Below, piece after piece: positions 8,047 through 17,650 of a DNA stretch of 64,000 nt. The stretch is taken from positions 124,001 to 188,000 of the forward strand of contig JANPZU010000008.1 in assembly GCA_024707405.1 (NCBI GenBank). The letters are read 5' to 3'. Made by a program: the position numbers and the translations under genes. This DNA is from Luteimonas sp. (GTDB lineage Bacteria; Pseudomonadota; Gammaproteobacteria; Xanthomonadales; Xanthomonadaceae). How positions within the stretch are numbered: the first letter of the stretch is position 1; each line of letters opens with the position of its first letter. The notes beneath the pieces were generated by a model that saw only the letters and a program-made list of their open reading frames with translations, was not told the origin of the DNA and ran no database searches.

Positions 8047-8546
8047 CGCTCATGCAGATTGCCAACATCTACAAGCTCAAAGACCGGTATCTCGTTCATC
8101 CCGACTCGAGAACGGCGTCCGGCATATGGGTGGCCTGCGATCCATTTCTACCGCTGGCGCTGGACGCAGACGCTGCCGCGATCGGCAATGCGACCCTCTC
8201 GGCGTTGGCCGCATCCTCGAGCGCCGCACCACATCCAAAAGACTGGCGTGCCATCGCCATGCCAAGACTTGTCGCGGCTGGCGTTCGTTCGGAACGTTCA
8301 TTTGTATCGGGTGCTGCGTTGGTGACCGTCACCCGTGACGATACCGGGTACCTGCTGGAGCCACACAAGAACGGTGGGACTTCAGGCAGTGCCAAAGGGT
8401 TTCATCCCGCGCCCGGTTTGCAACGCTCCATCAGCCTTGATTGCGATGCCCGATCCATCGGCGCAGCGGTCATGACTGCATTCGGTTCACCTGGGCCGCA
8501 ACCCGGCAATCCATTCAAGCCGACGCCCCCTGGTCACGCGACCTGA
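8043..8546 (+). CDS. Cassette protein of unknown function
   Basis: A 167-residue open frame starting at ATG 8043, inside the core of attC 4 (an alternative ATG is at 8052). The last dozen residues (NPFKPTPPGHAT) are a translation of attC 5, so the original protein probably ended earlier or the stop was lost. The N-terminal half 'IANIYKLKDRYLVHPDSRT' and 'TASGIWVACDPFLPL' resembles small alpha/beta proteins, possibly immunity-like, but no family was recognised. Compact, cytosolic, no signal peptide or membrane segment. Confidence 0.55.
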   Translation: MSLMQIANIYKLKDRYLVHPDSRTASGIWVACDPFLPLALDADAAAIGNATLSALAASSSAAPHPKDWRAIAMPRLVAAGVRSERSFVSGAALVTVTRDDTGYLLEPHKNGGTSGSAKGFHPAPGLQRSISLDCDARSIGAAVMTAFGSPGPQPGNPFKPTPPGHAT

Positions 8547-8560
8547 TTCAGGCGTCATCC
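8501..8560 (+). repeat. attC site 5 (worn)
   Basis: Recognisable as CCATTCAAGCCGACGCC followed by GCGACCTGATTCAGGCGTCATCC; core GTCATCC at 8554-8560. The central palindrome is damaged (CCCTGGTCACGCG replaces the usual GCTTCGCGGCGCG). Confidence 0.65.
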
Positions 8561-8571
8561 CCGGAAGCGAC

Positions 8572-8898
8572 ATGAAATTCAGCGAACTCGAAACATCGGC
8601 ACTGCATCTCAACACGCTCTACGAACGGCTCGAGATCAAGCGGCATGGTCGCGCCTGGACCACGCAGGAACTCGCCCTGGGTTTCATGGGGGATGTCGGC
8701 GACCTGGCGAAACTGATCCAAGCGCACGTCGGCATCCGCGACATCGACGACAGCCAGGCGAAGCTTGGCCATGAATTGTCGGACTGCCTCTGGTCGATCA
8801 TCGTGCTTGCCAACAAGTGCGGCATCGACCTGGAGGCGGAATTCACCCGCAACATCCGGGAACTGGCCGAATATGTCTCCGGCGAGCTGGACGCATGA
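8572..8898 (+). CDS. MazG-like nucleotide pyrophosphohydrolase domain protein
   Basis: A 108-residue protein with a MazG-type helical fold. 'LGFMGDVGDLAKLIQAH' stands where MazG has its EExxEL metal motif, and 'LGHELSDCLWSIIVLANKCG' and 'IDLEAEFTRNI' match the second conserved block (ELxDxLW). MazG proteins hydrolyse nucleoside triphosphates; small MazG-like forms clean up damaged nucleotides. The first motif lacks the usual paired Glu residues, so activity on NTPs is uncertain. It sits as a cassette directly after attC 5, with an eroded attC behind. Confidence 0.75.
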   Translation: MKFSELETSALHLNTLYERLEIKRHGRAWTTQELALGFMGDVGDLAKLIQAHVGIRDIDDSQAKLGHELSDCLWSIIVLANKCGIDLEAEFTRNIRELAEYVSGELDA

Positions 8899-8950
8899 CC
8901 ACGCATCCAAGCCGATGACATTGCGCGGCACGACATGGCCCGGGCATCAG
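8893..8950 (+). repeat. Eroded attC remnant
   Basis: GCATGAC, then CATCCAAGCCGATGACATTG and CGCGGCACGACATGG, still follow the attC order, but the second arm and core are degraded. A further very weak trace may lie at about 9393-9430. Confidence 0.45.
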
Positions 8951-8967
8951 GACGCAAGGAAACGCCC

Positions 8968-9336
8968 ATGACCGGCAACGAAGCGATCGTGTTCAGATCC
9001 TGGCTGGAGCAGGACGGGCTGTACGGCCACCTTGCTCCCCACGGCCATGCGGCATGTGCACTCCCGACCGAGCAGTCGGTGATCGACGCACTCAATCGTG
9101 CCGAGCGAGCGTTCGGTACCGACCACACGGAAGCCGGCTCGGGCTGGAACGATGACGACTGGATCATCGGCACAGCGGGAAACGGAGACCTGTACGTCAT
9201 CTCCCGCAGCGGCAGTTACGACGGGGTATGGGAATACGCACATGAAACGGGCGACAGGATGCTCCTCTCGCCAACGCTGAGGGATTTCTATGGATTCTGC
9301 ATAGGCATCGAGCGGAATCCCGACGACGCGGCTTGA
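8968..9336 (+). CDS. Small protein of unknown function, possibly SMI1/KNR4 (SUKH)-like
   Basis: A 122-residue protein from ATG 8968 (an upstream in-frame ATG at 8935 lies inside the attC remnant). The C-terminal half 'DDWIIGTAGNGDLYVIS', 'DGVWEYAHETGDRM' and 'TLRDFYGFCIG' recalls the last strands and helix of SMI1/KNR4 (SUKH) immunity proteins, but the N-terminal signature is missing. Function is therefore open. It lies at the decayed end of the cassette array and is probably old cassette cargo. Confidence 0.55.
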   Translation: MTGNEAIVFRSWLEQDGLYGHLAPHGHAACALPTEQSVIDALNRAERAFGTDHTEAGSGWNDDDWIIGTAGNGDLYVISRSGSYDGVWEYAHETGDRMLLSPTLRDFYGFCIGIERNPDDAA

Positions 9337-9530
9337 TCGACCATCGAATCGACGCGCCTTGCCCACCCCATTCTTCCGGGACATGCGCTGCATGTGAAAG
9401 CATTCACAGCCGATGAATCCATGCCGTCGCGCGCGACATGGCATGCGCGTCGCTGTCCTTCGACTGCTTGATCCCACCGCTCGTCGCCCACACACTCATC
9501 CGTCCATCGGCACGGCAACGCAGGCATTTC

Positions 9531-10229
9531 ATGGATCGCGATCAGATCAAGTCCACGTTCGACCAGCAGTCCGCGAACTACGACCAGCAATGGGCGAAGT
9601 TGTCCGCGATCCGCGAATGCCTGTTGCTGCTGGTCGACTCGGTGTTCGGCAAGCGCCCGCCCGACGCACGCGTGCTGTGCGTGGGTGTCGGCACGGGCGC
9701 CGAAATGCAGCACCTCGCCGAACGCTTCCCCGGCTGGACGTTCACCGCGGTGGAGCCGTCGGCCGGGATGCTGGATGCCTGTCGCCAACGCGCTCAGGCG
9801 CATGGCTTCGCGCATCGCTGCACGTTCCACGAGGGTTACCTCGATTCGCTGCCCGACGGCGAGCCGTTCGATGCCGCCACCAGCTTCCTGGTGTCGCAAT
9901 TCCTCCTCGATGCGAGCGAGCGCACGGCCTACTTCCGCGGCATCGCCGATCGCCTGCGTCCCGGCGGACTGCTGGCGAGTTCCGATCTCGCGGCCGACCT
10001 GGCATCACCGGAACAGCAGGATCTGCTGGAGGTCTGGTTCCGCACGATGGCCGCTTCGGATCTTCCGCCAGAAGCGCTGCAGCGCATGCGCGACGCGTAT
10101 GCGCGAGACGTGTCGGTGCGACCGCCGAGCGAGGTCGCTTCGATCATCCAGTCAGGCGGATTCGAGTCGCCGGTGCAGTTTTTCCAGGCCGGACTGATCC
10201 ACGGCTGGTACGCCGCGCGCTCGTCATGA
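9531..10229 (+). CDS. Class I SAM-dependent methyltransferase
   Basis: A 232-residue protein from ATG 9531. The SAM-binding glycine motif is VLCVGVGTGAEMQ (about residue 44), followed by the acidic residue of motif II in FTAVEPSAGMLDACR (about 70) and the later 'FDAATSFLVSQFLLDASER' block. The substrate cannot be read from sequence; a small molecule is likely given the short length. The upstream 190 bases (9337-9530) hold no gene. It stands alone, between the cassette array and the TauE gene on the other strand. Confidence 0.85.
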   Translation: MDRDQIKSTFDQQSANYDQQWAKLSAIRECLLLLVDSVFGKRPPDARVLCVGVGTGAEMQHLAERFPGWTFTAVEPSAGMLDACRQRAQAHGFAHRCTFHEGYLDSLPDGEPFDAATSFLVSQFLLDASERTAYFRGIADRLRPGGLLASSDLAADLASPEQQDLLEVWFRTMAASDLPPEALQRMRDAYARDVSVRPPSEVASIIQSGGFESPVQFFQAGLIHGWYAARSS

Positions 10230-10243
10230 TGGCCGGAACACGA

Positions 10244-10261
10244 CGACCGTCGGGACGGTCG
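10244..10261. terminator. Possible hairpin between converging genes
   Basis: Inverted repeat CGACCGT / ACGGTCG with a 4-base loop between the methyltransferase stop and the TauE stop. There is no T run on either side, so termination is uncertain. Confidence 0.3.
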
Positions 10262-10268
10262 CCCCGAC

Positions 10269-11060
10269 TCACAGCACCATGCTGATCCCCACCAGCAGCA
10301 TGAACACCGCGAACACCATCCGCAGCGCCTTGCCGCTGATCGCATGCGCGATGCGCGTGCCCAGCGGCGCGGCCAGCACCGAGGCCACGGCCACGCCGAT
10401 GGCCGCGGGCAGGTACACGTAGCCGATGGCATTCGCCGGCAACGCGCCCTGCGGCGCGTTGAGCGCGTAACCCGCCGCTGCCGCGATGGCGATGAACACG
10501 CCGCAGGTCGACGAGGTTCCCACCGCGCGCACCGGCGCCACGCCGCGCCACACCAGGTAGGGCACGGTCATGCTGCCACCGCCGATGCCCACCACCGCCG
10601 ACACCGCGCCGATGCCGGTACCGACCGTGGTGACCGGCAACCCGGTCGGCACTGCCTCCTGGCCCAGCACCGCCTTCGTGCGTCCGAATGCCATCTGCGC
10701 GCCGGCCAGCCAGCAATAGATCGCCACGCACCAGCGCAACACGCCGCCATCGAGCGACAGCGCGAACAGGCTGCCGAGCCAGCCACCCACCAGCATGCCC
10801 GGCACCAGCCATTTCACCGAAGGCCACAGCACGCTGCCGCGGCGGTGGTGCGACAGCGCCGACGAAGTGCCGGTGAAGATGATGCTCGCCATCGACGTAG
10901 CCAGCGCCGCATGCACGGCCGCCTCGGGCGGCACGCCGAAACCGGGGAACAGCCAGACCAGCGCCGCCACCAGCACCAGCCCGCCGCCGATGCCGAGCAG
11001 GCCGGCCATGACCCCGGCCGCGACGCCCAGCAACGGGAAGATCCACCAGCCTTCGATCAT
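10269..11060 (-). CDS. Sulfite exporter TauE/SafE family membrane protein
   Basis: A 263-residue inner-membrane protein with about eight hydrophobic segments. The duplicated glycine-rich family motif is visible twice: 'GVAAGVMAGLLGIGGGLVLV' near the N-terminus and 'GAVSAVVGIGGGSMTVPYL' in the middle. Members export small anions such as sulfite, sulfoacetate or taurine-derived compounds; the substrate here is unknown. It starts at ATG 11060 and diverges from the lytic transglycosylase gene 73 bases away. No sulfur-metabolism neighbours are present. Confidence 0.9.
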   Translation of the reverse strand: MIEGWWIFPLLGVAAGVMAGLLGIGGGLVLVAALVWLFPGFGVPPEAAVHAALATSMASIIFTGTSSALSHHRRGSVLWPSVKWLVPGMLVGGWLGSLFALSLDGGVLRWCVAIYCWLAGAQMAFGRTKAVLGQEAVPTGLPVTTVGTGIGAVSAVVGIGGGSMTVPYLVWRGVAPVRAVGTSSTCGVFIAIAAAAGYALNAPQGALPANAIGYVYLPAAIGVAVASVLAAPLGTRIAHAISGKALRMVFAVFMLLVGISMVL

Positions 11061-11133
11061 GCATGCACCCCTTGTATTCGTCGACGTGTGGATCCTGAAT
11101 CCGGGTTCATGGGGGGTTGGCTATAGTCCGCGC

Positions 11134-13059
11134 ATGTCGAAGGATCGCCTGTCCATCTTACTCGCCGCCGCGTGCCTGTTGTCCGCCGCAGGCGTGCACG
11201 CGCAATCGCAGGACGCGCAATTGCGCGCGGCCATCGCCGCCGCCGAACGCGGCCAGCCGACGCAATTGCAGGATCATCCCGCACAGGTCTGGGTGGAGTT
11301 CGCCGCGCTGCGGCGCAACCTCGACACATTGCCTGCCACGCAGGCACGGGCCTTCCTGTCGCGCAACGAAGGTCGCGCGGTGGCCGGCGTGTTCCGCGAA
11401 GCGTGGTTGCGCAGCCTGCTGCGCAAGCAGGACTGGGCCGGCTATCGCGCAGCGTGGTCGCCGGACATCCGCGCGGTCGCGCTGCGTTGCGCCGAGTTGG
11501 AAGCGCGCCTGCGCACCGGCGCGGTGGACGCGACCTGGACGAGCGATGCGCAGGCCATCTGGCGCAGCAGCGGCAAGTCGCTGCCCAACGAATGCAATGC
11601 GCCGTTCGCCACGTTGGCCGAACGCGGCGAGTTGACGCCGGAACTGCGCTGGGAACGCATCGAACTGGCCGCGGTCGAATGGGAGCCCGCGGTGATGCGC
11701 GCCGCCGCACGCGGACTGCCGGCACAGCAACTGGCACAAGCCAACGACTACGCGGCCTTCCTCGATGCACCGCACGCACGCGCACCATCGTGGCCGAAGA
11801 CCGCGCGCAGCCGGCTGATCGCGTCGCATGGCCTGGCCAAGTTCGCGAAATCCGACCCGCTCGCCGGTGAAGCGCGACTGGCACCGCTGGCCGAGGCGCT
11901 GGGCTTCACCGAGGAAGATCGCGGCCGCGTGCTCTACCAGGCGGCGCTGTGGACGGTCGCCTCGTACCTGCCCGATTCGGCGCGACTGTTGAACCTGGTG
12001 CCGGACAGCGCCTACGACGAACGCCTGCACGAATGGCGCGCACGCGAAGCATTGTCGCGCTCGGACTGGCGCGCGGCGCTGGCCGCGATCGGCAAGATGG
12101 GCACCACGCAACGCAACAGTTCGCGTTGGACGTGGTTCGAAGCGCGTACCCGCGAACTCACCGGCGACGCGGCAGGCGCACAGGCGCTGTACGCGCGTGC
12201 CGCACGCGATCCGGATTTCCACGGTTTCCTTGCCGCCGACAAGCTCGGCCAGCCGTATGCGCTGTGCCCGTGGATGCCGGACTGGAACGCAACGCAGAAG
12301 ACCGCCGTGGCCAACGACCCGGCCATGCAGCGCGCGATGGCGCTCTACCGCATCGAACGCGCGGACTGGGCGCTGCGTGAATGGAACGAGGCGCTGTCGC
12401 GCTTCGATGACGCGCAACGCCGCATCGCGGTGGAGATCGCGCAGGACAACCAGTGGTTCGACCGTGCGGTGTTCAACCTGCGTGGCGAAGGCGAAACGCG
12501 GCTGTACACGCTGCGCTTCCCGATCCACCACGAAGGCATCATCCAGCGCGAGGCGAAGAAGAACGGCATCGACCCGGCCTGGGTCGCGGCCGAGATCCGT
12601 GCCGAGAGCACGTTCAACCCGCGTGCGCGCTCGCCGGCGGATGCGCGCGGCCTGATGCAGGTGATGCCCAACACCGGGGCCGCGGTCGCACGCCGCCTGG
12701 GGATGGCCTGGAGCGGCCCGGACAGCCTCTACGATCCCGAGACCAGCATCATCCTCGGCACCGCGTACCTGCGCGAGAAGGAAGACATGTACGCGCATCC
12801 GTACATCGCCATCGCCGCATACAACGCAGGACCGACGCCCACCTCGCGCTGGCTGTCGCAGCGCCCGGCGATGGATCCCGACTTCTGGATCGAGACGATC
12901 AGCTACCGCGAGACGCGCGAGTACGTCGCCCGCATCCTCGCCTTCAGCGTGCTCTACGACTGGCGCATGTACGGCGTCGCCGTACCGGTGACCGACCGCA
13001 TGCGCGGCATCGAGGGCACGGCGCGCAAGAAATTCGCCTGCCCGGCGAACACGGGCTGA
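11134..13059 (+). CDS. slt: Soluble lytic murein transglycosylase (Slt70-like)
   Basis: A 641-residue periplasmic enzyme that cleaves the MurNAc-GlcNAc bond of peptidoglycan, leaving 1,6-anhydro ends. The signal peptide ends VHAQS near residue 23. Residues 25-480 form the helical superhelix typical of Slt70. The C-terminal catalytic domain has the Glu in 'AAEIRAESTFNPRARS', then 'ARGLMQVMPNTG' and 'YIAIAAYNAGPTPTSRWL'. The start at 11134 is preceded by TATAGT (11122-11127), a candidate -10 box with an unusually short leader. cca follows 48 bases downstream on the same strand. Confidence 0.93.
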   Translation: MSKDRLSILLAAACLLSAAGVHAQSQDAQLRAAIAAAERGQPTQLQDHPAQVWVEFAALRRNLDTLPATQARAFLSRNEGRAVAGVFREAWLRSLLRKQDWAGYRAAWSPDIRAVALRCAELEARLRTGAVDATWTSDAQAIWRSSGKSLPNECNAPFATLAERGELTPELRWERIELAAVEWEPAVMRAAARGLPAQQLAQANDYAAFLDAPHARAPSWPKTARSRLIASHGLAKFAKSDPLAGEARLAPLAEALGFTEEDRGRVLYQAALWTVASYLPDSARLLNLVPDSAYDERLHEWRAREALSRSDWRAALAAIGKMGTTQRNSSRWTWFEARTRELTGDAAGAQALYARAARDPDFHGFLAADKLGQPYALCPWMPDWNATQKTAVANDPAMQRAMALYRIERADWALREWNEALSRFDDAQRRIAVEIAQDNQWFDRAVFNLRGEGETRLYTLRFPIHHEGIIQREAKKNGIDPAWVAAEIRAESTFNPRARSPADARGLMQVMPNTGAAVARRLGMAWSGPDSLYDPETSIILGTAYLREKEDMYAHPYIAIAAYNAGPTPTSRWLSQRPAMDPDFWIETISYRETREYVARILAFSVLYDWRMYGVAVPVTDRMRGIEGTARKKFACPANTG

Positions 13060-13107
13060 CACGCGTCCCGCAGGCGGGACGAGGCAAACCCGGGCATCAT
13101 CCACGGC

Positions 13108-14334
13108 ATGAAGACTTTCCTCGTCGGCGGCGCAGTGCGCGACCGGTTGCTGGGCCTGCCGCCCGGCGACCGCGACTGGGTCGTGGTCGGCGAATCGCCG
13201 GAATCCATGCTCGCTGCCGGCTTCAAGCCGGTGGGCCGTGACTTCCCGGTGTTCCTGCACCCCGCGACCGGCGAAGAACACGCACTGGCGCGTACCGAAC
13301 GCAAATCCGCGCCGGGCTACCGCGGCTTCGTGGTGCATGCCGATCCGTCGGTGACGCTGGAGCAGGATCTCGAACGCCGCGACTTCACCATCAACGCGAT
13401 TGCCGAAGACGCGGACGGCCACCTGGTCGATCCCTTCGGCGGTGCGCGCGACATCGAAGCGCGCGTGCTGCGTCATGTCGGCCCGGCCTTCGTCGAGGAT
13501 CCGCTGCGCGTGCTGCGTGCAGCACGGTTCATGGCGCGGCTATCGCCGCTCGGCTTCACCGTTGCGCCCGAGACCATGTCGCTGATGAGGGACGTCGCCG
13601 CCAGCGGCGAACTCGATGCGCTGGTGCCCGAGCGCGTGTGGCAGGAGTTGTGCAAGGCACTGTCGGCGAAGCAGCCATCGGCCTTCCTGCGCACGCTGCG
13701 CGATGCCGACGCATTGCGCGTGGTGCTCCCCGAAGTCGATGCGCTCTATGGCGTGCCTCAGCGCGCCGAATTCCATCCCGAGGTCGACACCGGCGTCCAC
13801 CAGCAGATGGTGAGCGACATGGCCGCGCGACTCGCACCCGGCGACACCGTCGTCGGCTTCGCCGCGCTCACCCATGACCTTGGCAAGGCGTTGACGCCGA
13901 CGGATCGACTGCCCAGGCACACCGGCCACGAACAAGCCGGCCTCGCGCCGCTGGACGCGTTGTGCCAACGGCTGAAGGTGCCGCTGGAGCACCGCGACCT
14001 TGCCGTCATCGCCTGCCGCGAACACCTCAACGTGCATCGCATTGCCGAACTTCGCGATGCCACCCTGCACGACCTGCTGCTGCGCTGCGACGGCTTCCGC
14101 AAGCCCGGGCGAATCGCGAAGCTCGCAATCGCCTGCGAAGCGGACAAGCGCGGCCGGCTCGGCAGCGAGGACGCGCCCTATCCGCAAGCCGATGAACTCC
14201 GCCAGGCACATGCCGCCGCGCTGGCCGTCAATGCGCGCGACATCGCCACCGAAGGACTGACCGGCACCCAGGTCGGCGAAGCGCTACGCAAGGCACGCAT
14301 CGCCGCAATCGGCGCCGCGCGCCGGCAGGACTAG
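13108..14334 (+). CDS. cca: CCA-adding multifunctional tRNA nucleotidyltransferase
   Basis: A 408-residue enzyme that adds or repairs the 3' CCA end of tRNA. The class II nucleotidyltransferase head is clear: '[13 protein letters not shown]' followed by the catalytic DRDW acid pair and '[10 protein letters not shown]'. The C-terminal HD domain is present ('[17 protein letters not shown]'), as in the E. coli type, which carries phosphatase and phosphodiesterase activity. Length agrees with the family. The stop overlaps the lldD stop on the other strand by four bases. Confidence 0.95.
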   Translation: MKTFLVGGAVRDRLLGLPPGDRDWVVVGESPESMLAAGFKPVGRDFPVFLHPATGEEHALARTERKSAPGYRGFVVHADPSVTLEQDLERRDFTINAIAEDADGHLVDPFGGARDIEARVLRHVGPAFVEDPLRVLRAARFMARLSPLGFTVAPETMSLMRDVAASGELDALVPERVWQELCKALSAKQPSAFLRTLRDADALRVVLPEVDALYGVPQRAEFHPEVDTGVHQQMVSDMAARLAPGDTVVGFAALTHDLGKALTPTDRLPRHTGHEQAGLAPLDALCQRLKVPLEHRDLAVIACREHLNVHRIAELRDATLHDLLLRCDGFRKPGRIAKLAIACEADKRGRLGSEDAPYPQADELRQAHAAALAVNARDIATEGLTGTQVGEALRKARIAAIGAARRQD

Positions 14335-15464
14335 ACGTCGCAGATCGACCGGTCGATCTCGCCGATGGTGCGGACGCCGGTCAATGTCATCGCAACCCGC
14401 ATTTCCTTCTCGAACAGGTCGAGCAGGTGCGCCACGCCGCGCTCGCCTTCGGCGGCCAGCGCATAGACGAACGCACGCCCCAGCAGCACCGCATCGGCAC
14501 CCAGCGCGATCATCCGCACCACGTCGAGCCCGGTGCGGATGCCGGAATCGGCGAGGATCTTCAGGTCGCCCTTCACCGCGTCCGCGATCGCCGGCAAGGC
14601 ATGTGCAGTCGAACGCACGCCGTCGAGCTGCCTGCCGCCATGGTTGGATACCACGATGCCATCGACACCGAAACGCACCGCGTCCTTCGCATCCTCGGGA
14701 TCGAGGATGCCCTTGACCACCATCGCGCCGGTCCAGGTCTCGCGGATCCATTCCAGGTCGCGCCAGGAAATCGACGGATCGAAATTCGCGCCCAGCCAGC
14801 CGATGTAGTCTTCCAGTCCGGTCGGGTCGCCGCGATAGCGGGAGATGTTGCCTAGGTCGTGCGGACGCCCATGCATGCCCACGTCCCACGCCCATCGCGG
14901 ATGCGTGACCGATTGCAGGTAGCGTCGCATCGCCGCATGCGGCCCGCTCATGCCCGAATGCGCATCGCGATAGCGCGCCCCGGGCACGGGCATGTCGACG
15001 GTGAACACCAGCGTGGAGCATCCCGCCGCCTTCGCCCGCTCCAGCGCATCCTTCATGAAGGCGCGGTCGCGCAGCACGTAGAGCTGGAACCACATCGGGC
15101 GATCGATCGCGGGCGCGACTTCCTCGATCGGGCACACGGACACCGTGGACAAGGTGAAGGGAATCCCCTTGCCCGCCGCCGCGCGTGCCGCCTGCACTTC
15201 GCCGCGTCGCGCGTACATGCCGGTCAATCCCACCGGCGCCAATGCGATCGGAAGCGCCATCCGTTCGCCGAACAACGTGATCGACAGGTCGAGGTCGGAC
15301 ATGTCGCGAAGGACGCGCTGCCGCAGCGCGACATCGGACAGGTCGGACACATTCCGCTCCAGCGTGCGCTCGGCGTAGGCGCCGCCGTCGATGTAGTGGA
15401 ACAGGAACGGAGGAAGCCGGGACCTGGCCGCGGCGCGGTAGTCCGTCGAAGAGGAAATGATCAT
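14331..15464 (-). CDS. lldD: FMN-dependent L-lactate dehydrogenase
   Basis: A 377-residue membrane-associated flavoenzyme that oxidises L-lactate to pyruvate and passes electrons to quinone. The N-terminus [20 protein letters not shown] is the family start, so ATG 15464 was preferred over 15473. FMN and substrate motifs: '[16 protein letters not shown]', '[10 protein letters not shown]', '[12 protein letters not shown]', the catalytic His in '[11 protein letters not shown]', and '[21 protein letters not shown]'. No lactate permease or LldR is adjacent, unlike the E. coli operon. The quinone-linked D-lactate dehydrogenase dld lies 30 kb away. Confidence 0.95.
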   Translation of the reverse strand: MIISSSTDYRAAARSRLPPFLFHYIDGGAYAERTLERNVSDLSDVALRQRVLRDMSDLDLSITLFGERMALPIALAPVGLTGMYARRGEVQAARAAAGKGIPFTLSTVSVCPIEEVAPAIDRPMWFQLYVLRDRAFMKDALERAKAAGCSTLVFTVDMPVPGARYRDAHSGMSGPHAAMRRYLQSVTHPRWAWDVGMHGRPHDLGNISRYRGDPTGLEDYIGWLGANFDPSISWRDLEWIRETWTGAMVVKGILDPEDAKDAVRFGVDGIVVSNHGGRQLDGVRSTAHALPAIADAVKGDLKILADSGIRTGLDVVRMIALGADAVLLGRAFVYALAAEGERGVAHLLDLFEKEMRVAMTLTGVRTIGEIDRSICDV

Positions 15465-15516
15465 GCGCGACATCCTGTCCCGGTGCGGATCGCGTTGCGT
15501 CCATTGCCATCGATCT

Positions 15517-17649
15517 TCATGGCTGGCTGCGCTCCCAGTTCCAGCGCAGCCCGACCATCAGGCTGCGGCCGGGCGCCGATTCGTAGAACCGTCCGTTGCC
15601 TTCGTTGACGATCACCGCGCCCACGTAGGCCTTGTCGAGCAGGTTGTCGATCCTTGCGAAGCCACGCAACGCACCGGCGTGCCATTCGCGCGCGACCTCG
15701 AGATGGGCGACCCCGTAACCCGGCGCACGGGCGGTGCCGGTATCGTTGGCGTAGACATCGCCCATGCCCACGCCCTCGAGCGCGAAGATCCATTCGGACG
15801 GTTGCCACTGCAGGCGCACGAACCCCTGCTGCCGCACCGTGCCTGGAATGCGCGTACCGGCCGCAACCAGCACGGACGGATCCACGCAACCGCTCGCATT
15901 GCACACCGGGAACGCGTCGCGGAAGCTCGCATCCAGCCAGGTCCATGCCAACTGCAGGCGCCACTCCTGCGCGAACGCGATGTCCGTCCCCAGTTCGAAC
16001 CCCTGCCTGCGCGCGCGGCCGACGTTGCGGAAACTGCTGCGTCCGCCGACGTTGCGCGACACGGCGAGTTCGTCGTCGGTATCGGCGCGGAACATGGCCG
16101 CCTGCACGATCGCGCGGGAGCCGGCACGCCACTTGGCTCCGACCTCGAGGTTGCGGCTGCGTGAGGGCACGAGATCGAAGGCAAGCCCGGCGCCACCATC
16201 CGTGCGATACCCCAGTTCGTTGAACGTCGGCGTCTCGAAACCACGCCCGGTCGAAACGTACAGGCGAAGATCCTCGGTCGGCGCCAAGGTCACGCCGAAG
16301 ACGGGCGTGGTCTCCGCATAATCCACGCGCCCGCTGTCGTCGGGATTGCCGGACGTGACGTAGTGATCGGTGGACCTGAACTTCACGCGGCTGCGGCGGA
16401 CACCGGCCAGCATCGACCAACGCTCGGAAAGCCGCATCCATCCTTGCACGAACTGGTCGAAGTTCGAGACCTGGTTGCGCTCGTCCCGGCGCAATGCGCC
16501 GCGCACGCCAAGCACGCCGTCGAGATGGTTCTCGAATCCCTGCCGATGCTGTTTCTGCCGATCCGCATTGCTGCCCGCGGTGAACTCCACCGCGCGACCG
16601 GCGAGTTGTCCGCTCCAGCTCCAGCGCAGGTCGAGGCCGGAGAACGTATTGTCCAGGTCGATGTTGCCGCCCGCATTGAGCGGATTGATTTGCGCGGCCA
16701 CCGGCAGCGCAAGGAACTGCTCGATCCGGCGCTGCCCGCCATAGGCCATCCACTCGACGGCATGGCCTTCCCCGACGGGTTGCCGATGACGGACACCCAC
16801 CTGGTCCTGGCGCACGGACTTGCGCGTGTTGAACTGCGTGGCCACCGAGGGCGACTGCCGCGGGTTCTCGGTGAACTGCGCCCAGGTCTGGCCCAGTGGA
16901 TCCTGCGCATCGGGTGCATTGAAATGATTGGCCACCACGTCGATGCGCGCGCCGGAAGCCGTGTCGCGATGCAAACGGGCATTGAAGGACTCGCGACGCG
17001 CGGCGGAATGATCGCGCCAGCCATCCGTGTCGAACACGCCTGCCGCAAGCGCGTAGCCCCATGCCTGGCCGGCGTTGCGCAGGCTCGCCGACACGTTGCG
17101 GCTGCCATGCGATCCCGACACGGCTTGCGCGTGCCCATGCATCGGCGCGGTGCCGTCGGCACTCCAGATCTGGATCACGCCGCCGGAAGAATTCCCGTGC
17201 AGGGCCGAGAACGGGCCGCGGATGACTTCGATCCGTTCGGCACCGGCCAGGCTGAAATGTGACAGCTGCCCCTGGCCGTCCGGCATCGTGGCGGGGATGC
17301 CATCCGCGTACAGCCGGATCCCGCGCACGCCGAAGGTGGAGCGCGCACCGAACCCGCGGATCGACAACTGCGTGTCCTGCGCCAGGTTCTGGCGCTCGCG
17401 CGCGGAGACGCCCGGCACGCCATCCAATGCCTCCGACACGCTTGCTCCCATCCTGGAAGCCCGGCCATCCACGTCGATGGTATCGATCGAAGCGGGCACG
17501 TCGAATTCGGGCACGGTCTGCAAGCGCACGGCCGTCACCTTGATCCGGTCGAGCAGGTCGGGGGCCGACGGCGCGTCATTCCCCAGTGCGTGGCCGGAAA
17601 GCAGAAGCGGCAATGCCGCAAGCATCAGTGTCGTGCGAAGGATCATCAT
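15517..17649 (-). CDS. TonB-dependent outer-membrane receptor
   Basis: A 710-residue receptor with a signal peptide (cleavage near 'GHALGND'). Plug domain at about residues 45-160, including '[20 protein letters not shown]', '[16 protein letters not shown]' and '[20 protein letters not shown]'; the 22-strand barrel follows and ends with '[14 protein letters not shown]'. The ligand is not evident. The azurin remnant ends one base upstream of its start, so an intact ancestor probably had azurin and receptor as one operon, which would hint at copper; that is inference. Followed by lldD 52 bases downstream on the same strand. Confidence 0.9.
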   Translation of the reverse strand: MMILRTTLMLAALPLLLSGHALGNDAPSAPDLLDRIKVTAVRLQTVPEFDVPASIDTIDVDGRASRMGASVSEALDGVPGVSARERQNLAQDTQLSIRGFGARSTFGVRGIRLYADGIPATMPDGQGQLSHFSLAGAERIEVIRGPFSALHGNSSGGVIQIWSADGTAPMHGHAQAVSGSHGSRNVSASLRNAGQAWGYALAAGVFDTDGWRDHSAARRESFNARLHRDTASGARIDVVANHFNAPDAQDPLGQTWAQFTENPRQSPSVATQFNTRKSVRQDQVGVRHRQPVGEGHAVEWMAYGGQRRIEQFLALPVAAQINPLNAGGNIDLDNTFSGLDLRWSWSGQLAGRAVEFTAGSNADRQKQHRQGFENHLDGVLGVRGALRRDERNQVSNFDQFVQGWMRLSERWSMLAGVRRSRVKFRSTDHYVTSGNPDDSGRVDYAETTPVFGVTLAPTEDLRLYVSTGRGFETPTFNELGYRTDGGAGLAFDLVPSRSRNLEVGAKWRAGSRAIVQAAMFRADTDDELAVSRNVGGRSSFRNVGRARRQGFELGTDIAFAQEWRLQLAWTWLDASFRDAFPVCNASGCVDPSVLVAAGTRIPGTVRQQGFVRLQWQPSEWIFALEGVGMGDVYANDTGTARAPGYGVAHLEVAREWHAGALRGFARIDNLLDKAYVGAVIVNEGNGRFYESAPGRSLMVGLRWNWERSQP

Positions 17650-17650
17650 T

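Larger units (their letters stand above)
5570..8560 (+). mobile_element. Integron cassette array without integrase (CALIN)
   Basis: Five similar sites of about 60 bp end at 5965, 6500, 7622, 8046 and 8560. Each starts near RYYYAAC-like bases, has a central palindrome (GCCGATGCCGC / GCGGCACGGC type) and ends in a GTTAGRC or GTCAKSY core. They separate small genes in one orientation, several of which end inside or immediately before the next site; this is the layout of integron cassettes and their attC sites. Bases 5976-7557 are visibly AT-richer than the surrounding chromosome. No tyrosine recombinase gene is present, so by the usual definition this is a cluster of attC sites lacking an integrase. 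Worn sites further on (8893-8950, perhaps near 9400) suggest the array once reached the methyltransferase. Confidence 0.85.

Noticed and set aside
5570-9530. Search for an integron integrase or attI next to the cassettes
   Set aside because: No tyrosine recombinase motif was found on either strand, and GTTATAC at 5570 alone does not define an attI.
11158-13476. 772-residue open frame opposite slt and cca
   Set aside because: It is antisense to two certain genes, has no family motif, and is the sort of long shadow frame that GC-rich codon use produces.
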